From Vibrio sp. Isolate34 (GTDB lineage Bacteria; Pseudomonadota; Gammaproteobacteria; Enterobacterales; Vibrionaceae): a stretch of 64,000 nt of DNA. Below the pieces are notes generated by a model. It worked only from the letters and a program-made list of their open reading frames with translations. It was not told where the DNA came from and did not search any database. The position numbers were made by a program, and so were the translations under genes. The DNA is taken from contig NZ_JAKEUO010000003.1 in the NCBI RefSeq assembly GCF_022397915.1, positions 116,518 to 180,517 of the forward strand, given 5' to 3'. Below are positions 33,640-42,859 of this stretch, piece by piece (positions within the stretch are counted from its first letter, which is position 1; every line of letters starts with the position of its first letter).

Positions 33640-33662
33640 AAACCCGCCAAGTGCGGGTTTTT
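33640..33662. terminator. Bidirectional terminator
   Basis: AAACCCGC and GCGGGTTT form an 8-bp stem, loop CAAGT, with T-run to 33662, between the converging exporter and LysR genes. Confidence 0.85.
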
Positions 33663-33684
33663 GTTGTTGTCATCATTTATATGA

Positions 33685-34593
33685 TCAATAGCTTTCTAAG
33701 CTCTCACTTAAGATCTGCTCAATCCGTTTCACTATCGGGTGCTGATAGCAAGCACGGTGATACTGAATACCAACATCAAAGGTCACCGCTTCGCCATTGA
33801 ATAAAACAGGCCGTTTACAGAGCCCACTTGGGATAGAAGGCAAATCCATATCAAAACCAACGTAGACATACTGGCTGACTTGAACGCATTCCAACGCGGA
33901 GGAGACCGATGCAACGGTCAGCTTTTGTTGCAATACCAAGCCTGTGCGTTTTTTCAAACGCTCGTAATAAGAGTTCGCATCCAATGAGCCCATCGAAACC
34001 CGTACCGTATCAAAGCTCTCTAACTGGTTGAGGTTGATGACTTCATTTTGGGTTAGAGGGTGTGTATCGGCCACATAAGCAAACAATTCTAACGACCCCA
34101 CTTTACGCTCTACAATGCGATCATTGAGTTCATTCGGATAACCCGACACACCAATCGCCAAGGTGCCCGCCTTCGGAAACTCAACCCCATCTAGCGACCA
34201 ATCCATCATCGATATTTTGGGCTTCAATTCTTCACTTGTTAACCCTTTCAATAAGGGAACCGTAAACAGTGTGCTCAACGGGTTGGCGGCGTGAAAAACG
34301 TATTCAATATTCGAATCGGTACCAATAAACGACTGCGATATTTGCTGCGCTTGCTCTAGCTTTTCTAAAGGCTCTTTAACCACCAGCATCAATTGAGTGG
34401 TAAACAAGGTCGGCGTATAAACATCTTTGGTTGCAATGAATAACTCATTAGCAAACAAGTCTCGACAATCCGAAAGATGACGATTAAACGTTGCTCGGCT
34501 GATATCCAAAATATGGCAAACCTTCGCTTGAGACTGTTGCTCATAAAGCAGATCCAAAAATCGATACAAATTTAAGTCGATTGTGTTTTTCAA
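33685..34593 (-). CDS. LysR-family regulator
   Basis: 302 residues from a TTG at 34593, preferred because GAGG lies eight bases upstream and the protein then begins at the usual LysR position (MKNTIDLNLYRFLDLLYEQQSQAKVCHILDISRATFNRHLSDCRDLF). A longer frame to 34665 adds a non-homologous leader. The N-terminal helix-turn-helix is followed by a periplasmic-binding-type ligand domain. Ala-to-Asn style substitutions in the recognition helix (SRATFNRHL) are mild. It is divergent from an EamA exporter, so that gene is its likely target. Confidence 0.82.
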   Translation of the reverse strand: MKNTIDLNLYRFLDLLYEQQSQAKVCHILDISRATFNRHLSDCRDLFANELFIATKDVYTPTLFTTQLMLVVKEPLEKLEQAQQISQSFIGTDSNIEYVFHAANPLSTLFTVPLLKGLTSEELKPKISMMDWSLDGVEFPKAGTLAIGVSGYPNELNDRIVERKVGSLELFAYVADTHPLTQNEVINLNQLESFDTVRVSMGSLDANSYYERLKKRTGLVLQQKLTVASVSSALECVQVSQYVYVGFDMDLPSIPSGLCKRPVLFNGEAVTFDVGIQYHRACYQHPIVKRIEQILSESLESY

Positions 34594-35008
34594 ATACCCT
34601 ACCTCATTTCCATGCTTTGCCGTTCTTAGTTCAGTATGAACGTGAACCAAATAAACCTTCAACACTCTATGTTATAACTTTGCTGCCAGTAGCGTTTTTT
34701 ACAGACGTTATCTAAATACCACTGTCCACAAGACTCCAAAGTCGAGCAAATCTGTCAATTATCTTACGTTGCGGAATCATACATCCTCTCGTCAAAATTA
34801 GACCTTACAAAGAATAATAACTTTAACTTATTCTCTTTTTGTGAAAATAATTTACCCAAAAGGATTACATTAGAGATTTTATTTCTCCATCTCATTTCAA
34901 TTAGAGACAAAAAGACAAAATTTTTCTCCGGAGACCTACTTATACTGTGCCACGTCATTAAGGCGCTACAAGCCTATGATTTAAAATAATTATTAATGAG
35001 TAGTCACC
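34594..35008. other. LysR-eamA control region
   Basis: 415 bases without a supported gene. It is AT-rich from 34790 to 34925. A 10-bp palindrome TCTCCGGAGA lies at 34925-34934, about 75 bases before the exporter, and might be a LysR or promoter element. No T-N11-A site was convincing. Confidence 0.45.
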
Positions 35009-35923
35009 ATGAATTCGAAGTCGCTAACTATCTTGCTTTTTGTCTCTGTTTGCTTAATTTGGGGAACCACTTGGTTCGCTATGGAAGTGGCATTGCATTC
35101 TATCCCACCTATTTTTGCCACTGCATTACGCTTTTTGCTGGCCGCACCGTTGCTTGCGGTATTGGCGAAAGTGTTCAACCAACCTCTGCTTTTTCCTAAG
35201 GGTAAACGTCAATGGCTACTGATTGTGGCACTGATGTATTTTGCTATTCCGTTCACTTTAATGATCTATGGTGAGCAATACATCTCTTCTGGTTTGGCGT
35301 CGATCATCTTCGCCAACATGCCAGTTGCAGTGATGCTGATGTCGGGTTTGTTCCTTGGCCTACGCTTAGCTAAGCATCAGATATTCGGTCTGATTACTGC
35401 TGTTGTGAGCCTGTGTTTAATCCTTGGTAACGAAATGCAGATGGGTGGCGACGATTACCTTATCGGCACGGTTTGCTTAGGCCTTGCGGTTGCGATTCAC
35501 GCGGTGATGTACGTGTTGGTACAAAAGCACTGTAAAGGTATTGAAGTACTGACCTACAACGCTGTTCCGAACTTAATTGCTTCTCTATTCTTGTTCGCAG
35601 TTTCGGCAGCAGGCGAAAACGTGAATGTTGAGTCTTTCACTTGGGATTCAATCTCAGCGGTCGTGTACCTAGGTTTTGTAGCGAGTGTCGGCGGCATTGT
35701 GGCTTACTTCAAATTAGGTCAGGTTTCGACTCCGTTCCAAGCATCTATCTGTTTCCTTATCTTCCCAGTGGTAGCGCTGCTGATCTCTTGCTACATCAAT
35801 GGTGAAGTTCTGTCTGAACAGTCACTGGTTATGATGATTCCCCTGCTTTGTGGCATCTTGCTAACCAAGGCACCTAAGGGCATCTTCAAGCTACGTGCAG
35901 AATTGGAAACGGTAAGTAACTGA
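35009..35923 (+). CDS. EamA/DMT-family exporter, LysR-linked
   Basis: 304 residues with about ten hydrophobic helices and two EamA repeats (VCLIWGTTWFAMEVALHSIPPIFATALRF near the start, YLGFVASVGGIVAYFKLGQVSTPFQASICFLIFPVVALL in the second half). The family moves amino acids, purines or drugs out of the cell. It is not closely similar to the exporter at 32725. The ribosome binding site before the ATG is weak. It is divergent from a LysR gene that probably controls it. Confidence 0.86.
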   Translation: MNSKSLTILLFVSVCLIWGTTWFAMEVALHSIPPIFATALRFLLAAPLLAVLAKVFNQPLLFPKGKRQWLLIVALMYFAIPFTLMIYGEQYISSGLASIIFANMPVAVMLMSGLFLGLRLAKHQIFGLITAVVSLCLILGNEMQMGGDDYLIGTVCLGLAVAIHAVMYVLVQKHCKGIEVLTYNAVPNLIASLFLFAVSAAGENVNVESFTWDSISAVVYLGFVASVGGIVAYFKLGQVSTPFQASICFLIFPVVALLISCYINGEVLSEQSLVMMIPLLCGILLTKAPKGIFKLRAELETVSN

Positions 35924-35976
35924 TCCGACTGAAACCTGTTTAAGGGATTAGATATACCTATCCCCCACATACAAAA

Positions 35977-36004
35977 AAAGCTCCAATATCACTATTGGAG
36001 CTTT
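35977..36004. terminator. Bidirectional terminator
   Basis: AAAGCTCCAAT and ATTGGAGCTTT form an 11-bp stem around ATCACT, with A- and T-runs on either side, between the exporter and the MFS gene. Confidence 0.85.
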
Positions 36005-36032
36005 CTATTTATCTCGTCAGGGTTATACCTAT

Positions 36033-37214
36033 TTAACGCCAGCTAAACACTCGCACTTCGTTGCCCTCTTCAGGCTTCTTTGGAATGTTTAAAGATAGCG
36101 CCAAAGAAACCGCCGCCATCGCCGCACCAATATAGAAAACCGTTGCAGGAGAGGATAACCAAATCACACCAAACGCGACTGGAATAACAACCGCCGCGAT
36201 ATGGTTGATGGTGAAAGAGACACCTGCGGTTGATGCCATGTCTGCTGGATCTGCAATCTTTTGGAAGTAGGTTTTAATCGCTAACGCCAACGCAAAGAAC
36301 AGATGATCGACCACGTAAAGTGCCGCCGCCCACTCAGCGCTTTGCACCAAGCCATAGCCAACAAACACACCGATCAAACCAACATATTCAAAGATCAACG
36401 CCTTGCGCTCACCCACCACACCGATGAATCGTCCTATGCGCTTCGCGAACAAGAAGTTAAACAGGTAATTCACTAAGAACAGCAACGTGACATCGGCAGC
36501 GGAGTAACCGAATTTCTCCACCATCAAGAAGCCCGCAAACACGGTGAAGATCTGTCTTCTCGCACCACTCATAAACGTCAGTGCGTAGTAGAGCCAGTAA
36601 CGCTTCCTTAGCACCAATTTCTTATTCTGTTGGGTCTTGGTTTAAAACTCAGGGAAACCAAAGGTCATGACCAACACCAGAATAAAACCGATGCCTCCGG
36701 TAATGCCATATACCCAAGCAAAATCGAGTTTTAGCTGTTCTAGCATCACCCAAATAGAGCCATAGGTGAGTAGAGACGCAAGCGCCCCCACCGAGATCAT
36801 TTTACCTAGCATCTCTGGCGCTTCTTCTTTGCTTAGCCATTGCAGTGACAAAGATTGCTTCAGCGTTTCAAAATAGTGGAAACCCGTCGACATCAAAATG
36901 GTGGTAAGCAAAAGGCCTGTCAGTGAAGGGAATAAACCGGTAATCGCCGTGCCCACGGTCAGCATCGCTAGCGATATCAACATGAAGCGTTGCTCACGTA
37001 TGAAGGCTAAAACAAACACTACAGTAAACGCTAAGAAGCCAGGTATCTCACGAACACTTTGCAGCAAGCCTATATCGGCACCGTCAAAGTTCGCTTTCTC
37101 AATCACGAAATTATTAAGCAGAGCCATCCAGCTCGAAAACGCGATAGGTACAACAATCGAAATCAGTAATAAAAAGTTTTGCGGTGTTTTCCAGCTCGCG
37201 GTTCTATCGAACAT
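36033..37214 (-). pseudogene. MFS transporter interrupted by one in-frame stop
   Basis: A single minus-strand frame of 393 codons encodes a 12-helix MFS transporter, broken by one TAA at 36642-36644. The first 190 residues (MFDRTASWKTP to TFGFPEF) hold six helices. After the stop the same frame continues TKTQQNKKLVLRKRYWLYYALTFMSGARRQIF with the other six and ends VRVFSWR. No base shift is needed, so it is a simple nonsense change or a real split. The only restart is a TTG at 36617 without a good binding site. The start at 37214 overlaps the kinase-like gene by 11 bases, so coupled translation is expected. The substrate is unknown. Confidence 0.8.
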
Positions 37215-38337
37215 TGACGGACTCCTGTTCGTCTAATTGAGTGAGCACTCGTAAGGTCAATTGCTCAGTATACGGGTTAATCTTCCAGTGCTCTGGGCTC
37301 CAACCTTTTACGAAACGTTGGAAATCAGCCCACGCCACGTAAAACATAGGTCGCCATGCAGCTTCTACCTCATCGAACGAAAGCTGTGGTTGATAGTGTG
37401 GCAATGCTTCTTTTAAGTGTTGGAAATAAGTGTCTAACACCTGTGATTCAAACGCTGCGCAATCTCGCGGCCTAATCGCGCTGCTCATGAACAAGGCGAC
37501 GTCTTTCATCGCACACCCATTTCCAACATATTGAAAATCGACGGCAGCGGCGTTTTCGCTCTCTAGATCAAAGCAGAAATTGGCTAGCTTAGCATCGCCA
37601 TGCACCAAGGTTGGATACCGGCACTCTCTGAGTAATCGATCGATGTTTTGTGCTTGATTCTTCAGTGGGACATCAGCCAAAGCATTCAGCTCATCGGGGC
37701 GAGTGTCTAGGTGCCAGTATGTACCGACTTGCCACAATGATGCTGACTGCTCTTTGTCGATATGAATGTACTTCGCATGAAAGTTTGCAAGCCATTTTAG
37801 GCAAGCATTACGCTGTTTAACCTCAACGGATGTATAGCTAGGTTGAGTACCTTTGACAACAGATTCATCAGAAACAGCAAGCAGATCGAACTGAGAAGTT
37901 AACGGGAAGCCGATATCCGCTAGGTCTCGCATCACGATAAGCCACTCGCTCTCTGCTCGCTCACAGTGCAGCCCAACAGGAACAGGGCAACGCTCGTCCC
38001 ATTGTTGAGTGAAGGACTGATACCATGCCGTTTCCACTTGGTAAGAGTGGACTTTGCGCTGATGAGAGAGCTTGGTGTTCCAGCCTTTGGGGTGTTCAGT
38101 TTTATCTGGCAACGCGACATGTTTAACAATGACGCTGTTCATCGAAGCACTATTATCTTTAGCAAAGGCCAAGCGAACTAACTCACCGTAGCCGCCCCAT
38201 AAGCGCTGAATAACTTGAACATCAAACCCTTGCAGACACCCGAGTAAAGTCGCTATTTTTTTATAAAGCTCAGGTTGATTTTGACTTGAACTCGCTTGTG
38301 GTTGAGCAAAGTTGTTTGAGGGTATTGGTTGAGACAT
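37204..38337 (-). CDS. Kinase-like protein of the APH/EcKL superfamily
   Basis: 377 residues. The kinase core is seen in LVHGDAKLANFCFD (catalytic His-x-Asp with Asn five residues on, near 242) and AAVDFQYVGNGCAMKDVALFM (metal Asp, near 262), as in aminoglycoside phosphotransferases, choline kinases and ecdysteroid-22-kinase-like proteins. The N-terminal lobe has RLWGGYGELVRLAF. The substrate is unknown; a small hydroxylated compound is likely. It lies between a small acetyltransferase gene (11-base gap) and the MFS gene (11-base overlap), a unit that could modify and move one compound. Confidence 0.75.
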   Translation of the reverse strand: MSQPIPSNNFAQPQASSSQNQPELYKKIATLLGCLQGFDVQVIQRLWGGYGELVRLAFAKDNSASMNSVIVKHVALPDKTEHPKGWNTKLSHQRKVHSYQVETAWYQSFTQQWDERCPVPVGLHCERAESEWLIVMRDLADIGFPLTSQFDLLAVSDESVVKGTQPSYTSVEVKQRNACLKWLANFHAKYIHIDKEQSASLWQVGTYWHLDTRPDELNALADVPLKNQAQNIDRLLRECRYPTLVHGDAKLANFCFDLESENAAAVDFQYVGNGCAMKDVALFMSSAIRPRDCAAFESQVLDTYFQHLKEALPHYQPQLSFDEVEAAWRPMFYVAWADFQRFVKGWSPEHWKINPYTEQLTLRVLTQLDEQESVNVR

Positions 38338-38348
38338 ATAACTCGTTA

Positions 38349-38633
38349 CTATGCTTTATCGGATAGAAGATGTGACCACTGTTTTTGCCTGTTCATGTAG
38401 TGCAACACGTAGCTACATACTGGTATAATTTTGAAGCCCGCCTGTTCAATTTCAGGTAATACCGACTCCATCATCACCTTGCCAAAGCCTTTGCCTTGCA
38501 GTTCATCAGGAATACGAGTCGAGGTGATGTGCAATACATCGCCATCCTTCTGATACTTAACAACCGCGAATTGATTCGGTTCTAGCTCAACTGTGATCTG
38601 GTTCTCTTCTTGAACCCATTTTACTGCCTTCAT
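38349..38633 (-). CDS. Small GNAT acetyltransferase, YjdJ-like
   Basis: 94 residues from the ATG at 38633, which has CAGGAG eight bases upstream; a start 15 bases earlier is weaker. The protein is a minimal GNAT of the YjdJ type: FAVVKYQKDGDVLHITSTRIPDELQGKGFGKVMMESVLPEIEQAGFKIIPVCSYVLHYMNR. The acetyl-CoA loop is QGKGFG, and the VCSYV segment is typical. Substrates of this family are unknown. It is the first gene of a three-gene unit with the kinase-like and MFS genes. Confidence 0.85.
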   Translation of the reverse strand: MKAVKWVQEENQITVELEPNQFAVVKYQKDGDVLHITSTRIPDELQGKGFGKVMMESVLPEIEQAGFKIIPVCSYVLHYMNRQKQWSHLLSDKA

Positions 38634-38908
38634 TCTCAACTCCTGCAAATAATTGATACGACAAACAATTAAAGTTTGAAGTATGAGTTCCTTGTAATAG
38701 ACTAACGCAAGTGCATATAAATAAAACTAAGTACTTACAAACAAAGCAAATATTTTTAGAGCGCGCGAATTTACATAAAATCAGCGACAAGCAAAAGCAC
38801 TCTATAAATCATGCAAAGTACGCCTACTAAATCTAGCACGTAATAACCCCTTGTTAGCAAGTTATCGATATATCTAACGGACGCATGTTGGCGCATGGAG
38901 AACAAATA

Positions 38909-39655
38909 ATGAACGCACCACTGAAGAAGCCTTTGGAGCATAATCAGGCACTTCAAGATCCTCGTAACCGCACCATTTCTACGATAAACAGTACCGATGC
39001 GCTGGCCATGATTGAGCACGGCAGTGAGCTGACGTTGAACGTCTCGACTCCTGTTGGCACTAAGTTTCTTGCCACCACCAAATTTATCGGGACTCACAGT
39101 GACAACTGCATTGTGATTGAGGTGCCGGAAGTATCGAGCGATGATCTACGCTTTTTCTTCCAAGAAGGTTTTTGGATGACGGCTCGCGCTTACTCGTTAA
39201 GAGGTGAAGGCGCACTGATCCACTTTAGATGCCAGATTCATCATACCATCGGCGAACCCTTCCCTATCATCGTGCTTTCAACACCAAGTACGATGCAAGT
39301 GACTCAGCTGCGTAAAGAGACACGCTATGAAGTGAACCTAAGCTCTCGAGTTATCTTTGATGATCAACGCATGAACTGTGAGATTAGAGACCTATCGAAA
39401 AGTGGCTGTCGCTTTGTGACCTCACCAACCGCTCGTTCAATTCAGGTTGCCGATAGAGTGTCTATCGAAATCACCCCTGAGAACTACAACGGCCCGTTGA
39501 TTCCACCACTACGGGGAATTGTGTGTAATCTTCAGAAATCTACGCACTACGCGCGCTATGGTGTCGAATTTGATGATATCGGACGTGCCAACGCTAAGAA
39601 CTTATTGGGTAAGCTCAAGTTCGATGGCACCAAGCTTCGTTTACGTAATGCTTAA
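38909..39655 (+). CDS. plzD: PilZ-domain c-di-GMP receptor, PlzD (VCA0042) type
   Basis: 248 residues from the ATG at 38909, with GGAG upstream. The N-terminal YcgR-like domain covers about 1-130. The PilZ domain follows, with c-di-GMP ligands RKETR at 135-139 and DLSKSG at 161-166. Long stretches (LEHNQALQDPRNRTISTINSTDALAMIEHGSELTL, FFFQEGFWM, RGEGALIHFRCQ) match what I know of V. cholerae VCA0042/PlzD. It likely changes motility or biofilm traits on binding c-di-GMP. It is a single gene with a terminator behind it. Confidence 0.92.
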   Translation: MNAPLKKPLEHNQALQDPRNRTISTINSTDALAMIEHGSELTLNVSTPVGTKFLATTKFIGTHSDNCIVIEVPEVSSDDLRFFFQEGFWMTARAYSLRGEGALIHFRCQIHHTIGEPFPIIVLSTPSTMQVTQLRKETRYEVNLSSRVIFDDQRMNCEIRDLSKSGCRFVTSPTARSIQVADRVSIEITPENYNGPLIPPLRGIVCNLQKSTHYARYGVEFDDIGRANAKNLLGKLKFDGTKLRLRNA

Positions 39656-39684
39656 GCGCTAGAGATTGTAAGAATCAAAAAAAG

Positions 39685-39709
39685 CAGCCATCGATAATAT
39701 CGATGGCTG
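39685..39709. terminator. Bidirectional terminator
   Basis: CAGCCATCGAT and ATCGATGGCTG form an 11-bp stem around AAT, between plzD and the Lon-like gene. A-run before and T-run after it. Confidence 0.85.
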
Positions 39710-39751
39710 TTTCGTTTACGGTTACTTGGCTGTTTTACGTTAAGCGATAAG

Positions 39752-42112
39752 CTATTTACGCAGCGCGTTAAGTTTAGCCTGAGCGATACCAAAGATAGTA
39801 TCGATTGGGTAGCTACCCTCATCACTCGGTTCACCAGCGGCTTTACCCGTGAACAGCTCAATCGCTTCGGTCACATGGTCAATTGCCCAGATGTTGAACT
39901 CGCCCTTTTCAACCGCTTTAACGATATCGCTACGTAGCATCAGGTTATGAACATTCGAACGTGGGATGATCACCCCTTGTTCATTTGAACGACCTTTGAT
40001 TTCACAAACATCAAAGAAACCTTCAATTTTCTCGTTCGCGCCACCAATAGGTTGAGATTCACCGAATTGGTTCATCGATCCAGTAATAGCAATGTCTTGA
40101 CGGTTTGGCTGTTTAGAAAACGCTGACACCACCGCACAAAACTCAGCCATACTCGCACTGTCACCATCCACGCCACCATACGATTGCTCGAAGGTGATGT
40201 TGGTAGTGAGCGGCACTTTGGCGGTCTTACCAAACACCGAAGAAAGGTAAGCCGACAAGATCATCACGCCTTTGGAGTGAATACTGCCACCCAAGTCTAC
40301 ATTTCTTTCAATATCAATCACTTCACCATCACCATAAGCGGTGGTTGCGGTGATTCGGTTCGGTGCACCAAACATATGATCCGTCGTGCTGAGTACAGAA
40401 AGCGCATTCACTTGACCAACCGCCTGTCCATCCACATGGATCAGCGTTGTGCCATTAGTGAAGGTTTCCATCACGCTGTCTTGCAATCGTCCGACACGCA
40501 TCTGTTGGTTAGAGAGCGCTTGGTCTACGTGCGTTGCGCGAATCAGGTTCGATTTTGATCCTCTCGCCACGTAGTTTGACTCACGAAGTAGGTTAGCAAT
40601 ATGCGCCGAGTGCAGAGACAACTTACCTTGGTCACCCGCCTGACGAGAACTGTGCTCAATGATGCGCGCAATCGCTTTGCGGTCACAATGCAGCATGTTG
40701 TTGTCGTGCACGATGCTCGAAATGAAGCGCGCATAATGCATTTCAGAATCGGGAGTACGCTTCATCTCATCTTCAAAATCGGCCGTCACACGGAAAAGTT
40801 CACCAAACTCCGCATCGTAATGTTGCAGTAGTTGGTAGGTTCGATAATCACCAAACAAGATGATCTTGACGTCTAGCGGGATAGGTTCAGGATCAAGCGA
40901 GACTGCCCCCGTTAAGGTCACCTCTTTTTCAAGTGAAGTGAAGCTTAATTGACGTGAGCGTAGCGCTCGTTTCAAGCCTTCCCAAACGTAAGGCTGTTCA
41001 AGAACTTTCACCGCATCCATCAGCAATACGCCACCGTTCGCTCGGTGTAAGCTGCCTGCGCGAATCAGTGAGAAATCGGTAAATACCGTGCCTTTGAACG
41101 TCGCCGTTTCTACATAGCCAAACAGAGAGTGGTAATTCGGATTCTCTTCAACCACGATTGGCAAAGTGTCCTCCTTTTGACTCACTATTACGTTTACATT
41201 GTATCGACGAGGCATTTTCTTATCCAAAGAGGCCGTAGCAATTTCGGCTTGCTCAGTACTCTCTTCTAAGAAAATATCGGCGTTATCGACGATGTCTTTA
41301 CGCAACGCCGTGAGGTACTTTTTAATCTCTGGGTATTGGCTGTAATCCTGCTTCAACTGCTTGATAAAGTGAGTAATAACATCTCGTGCTGTGTCATCAT
41401 TCAGCTTTTGAATTTTCTCAGTGTAGGTCTCTTCCAGCTCAGTCAGCTCACGAGAAATGGTGCGCAGACCAACTTCCAATGCATCAATGGTTTTGTCGAA
41501 CTGGTCTTGTTCTTCTTCTGAAAGCAGATCGAAGCTCTCTTCGGTATGAAGCTCATCGCCATTCATCGCCACAAACTGGTAATCACCCTGAGTGGTGATA
41601 GTCAGGTTAATGCCTTTCTCTTTCGCTTCTCGACTGATGTTTTCTAGCGCGGCTTGCTGCTTGGCCGCCAACTGATTTTTCAGCCTATCAGCACGGCTAA
41701 AGTACATCTCGTTATCAAACGCAAGAGGCATACCTTTCAGCAATTTACGCATCAGCTTTTCAATATCTTGCTTTAAGCTGCTGCCGACACCTCTTGGTAA
41801 CTTGAGTACCTTAGGTGTACGAATATCTTCAAAATTAGCGATATAACACCAATCAAAAAGCTCCTGAACTTCTTGAGGGTGTCGGTTTAAATAGCGCAAG
41901 ATCATGGTGCGTTTACCCAGACCATTTCGCCCTATCGCATAAATGTTGTAACCCTTTTCCTTGATTGACATCGCGAACTCAACGGCCTTTTGAGCACGTT
42001 CTTGTCCGACGATCTCGTCAATTGGAGCCAGTTCTTTGGTCGACTTGCATGGTAACTTATCGAGTTCTGCTACCTGATACAGCTGTTCTGTATTGAGTCT
42101 TTGAATCGCCAT
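39752..42112 (-). CDS. Lon-family ATP-dependent protease, YcbZ-like
   Basis: 786 residues. An N-terminal AAA+ region has the Walker A form GRNGLGKRT near 61. A long helical insert follows (about 130-290), then the sensor/ATPase part GGVLLMDAVKVLEQPYVWEGLKRALRS. The C-terminal Lon protease domain has the catalytic Ser in GGVDGDSASMAEF (Ser652) and Lys in GGANEKIEGFFDVCE (Lys695). There is no Lon N-terminal substrate domain, so this is the Lon-like class of unknown substrates rather than Lon itself. AAGGAGG precedes the ATG. It stands alone on the minus strand. Confidence 0.9.
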   Translation of the reverse strand: MAIQRLNTEQLYQVAELDKLPCKSTKELAPIDEIVGQERAQKAVEFAMSIKEKGYNIYAIGRNGLGKRTMILRYLNRHPQEVQELFDWCYIANFEDIRTPKVLKLPRGVGSSLKQDIEKLMRKLLKGMPLAFDNEMYFSRADRLKNQLAAKQQAALENISREAKEKGINLTITTQGDYQFVAMNGDELHTEESFDLLSEEEQDQFDKTIDALEVGLRTISRELTELEETYTEKIQKLNDDTARDVITHFIKQLKQDYSQYPEIKKYLTALRKDIVDNADIFLEESTEQAEIATASLDKKMPRRYNVNVIVSQKEDTLPIVVEENPNYHSLFGYVETATFKGTVFTDFSLIRAGSLHRANGGVLLMDAVKVLEQPYVWEGLKRALRSRQLSFTSLEKEVTLTGAVSLDPEPIPLDVKIILFGDYRTYQLLQHYDAEFGELFRVTADFEDEMKRTPDSEMHYARFISSIVHDNNMLHCDRKAIARIIEHSSRQAGDQGKLSLHSAHIANLLRESNYVARGSKSNLIRATHVDQALSNQQMRVGRLQDSVMETFTNGTTLIHVDGQAVGQVNALSVLSTTDHMFGAPNRITATTAYGDGEVIDIERNVDLGGSIHSKGVMILSAYLSSVFGKTAKVPLTTNITFEQSYGGVDGDSASMAEFCAVVSAFSKQPNRQDIAITGSMNQFGESQPIGGANEKIEGFFDVCEIKGRSNEQGVIIPRSNVHNLMLRSDIVKAVEKGEFNIWAIDHVTEAIELFTGKAAGEPSDEGSYPIDTIFGIAQAKLNALRK

Positions 42113-42297
42113 CGCCGCCTCCTTAGTCCTTCATTACTTGGGTGTAGATAAAATCAGTGTAGATGTAATTTCCTATAAATTTAGTGACTTACGCTGCACA
42201 GCTGTTCAACTGAATAAATAACATACAATTTAGCGCATTTTTACGAATATCGAGGGTTTTAATTCACCAACTTAACATGTGAATGATTTTAATTTGC

Positions 42298-42320
42298 AAT
42301 TGATAATAAATATCATTAAC
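42298..42320. promoter_or_regulatory. Fur-box-like palindrome
   Basis: The run TTGATAATAAATATCATTAA resembles the GATAAT-repeat Fur box in AT-rich DNA. It lies about 33-55 bases before the gene at 42353. It suggests iron control of the two-gene unit; this is a visual match only. Confidence 0.45.
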
Positions 42321-42352
42321 ATTTTAAGATATTGTAAATTGAGGATGTGGAC

Positions 42353-42847
42353 ATGGAAATTGAACGATGCTGGATGCACTACCTAAAAGCTGAACAGTTA
42401 ATGGAGCAAGGTCACTGGCCAGAAGCACAACGCCTTTACGGTGATGTTCTCAATTCTCTTCCACATCACATCCAAGATGCGGCATACCAAAGCGATATTA
42501 AACCCTGCCAGTTTGCTTGCCTACTTGCAGGTTTAAGAGACGCAAGCGTTGCTCAATCTGAGATTCTCAACCGTTTAGGACAGCATCAACAAGCCTTTGA
42601 TACCTTGAATCAGTCTTATGCACTGATGCAATTTATCTCGCTTGAAAGCACCGAGCTGATTCAACGCACCTATGGGCTATTAGAAAAACAGAGTGAAGAC
42701 CTTCTCAATCACCTGATTGCTTTTTGCAGTGCTCAGCGCAGTTCGCATTGGATGCTCGAACTAGAACAAATTCAACGTGCTCATCACCATTTTGGGCAAC
42801 TAAAAACAACGTCAGAAGTTCAATCTTCACCTAATGTCTTAAATTGA
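42353..42847 (+). CDS. Helical TPR-like protein of unknown function
   Basis: 164 residues from the ATG at 42353; a GTG six bases earlier is possible, and GAGG lies upstream. It is soluble and nearly all helical. The start CWMHYLKAEQLMEQGHWPEAQRLYGDVLNSLP is a TPR-like helical pair, and RLGQHQQAFDTLNQSYALM near 84 looks like a second. Many His, Gln and Cys residues occur. It is followed 12 bases on by a YejF-like ATPase, so the two are cotranscribed behind a Fur-like site. I know no function for this family. Confidence 0.65.
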   Translation: MEIERCWMHYLKAEQLMEQGHWPEAQRLYGDVLNSLPHHIQDAAYQSDIKPCQFACLLAGLRDASVAQSEILNRLGQHQQAFDTLNQSYALMQFISLESTELIQRTYGLLEKQSEDLLNHLIAFCSAQRSSHWMLELEQIQRAHHHFGQLKTTSEVQSSPNVLN

Positions 42848-42859
42848 TAAGGATATATC

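Noticed and set aside
38771..39097. 108-codon minus-strand frame upstream of plzD
   Set aside because: Overlaps the plzD start on the opposite strand and lacks any motif or binding site.
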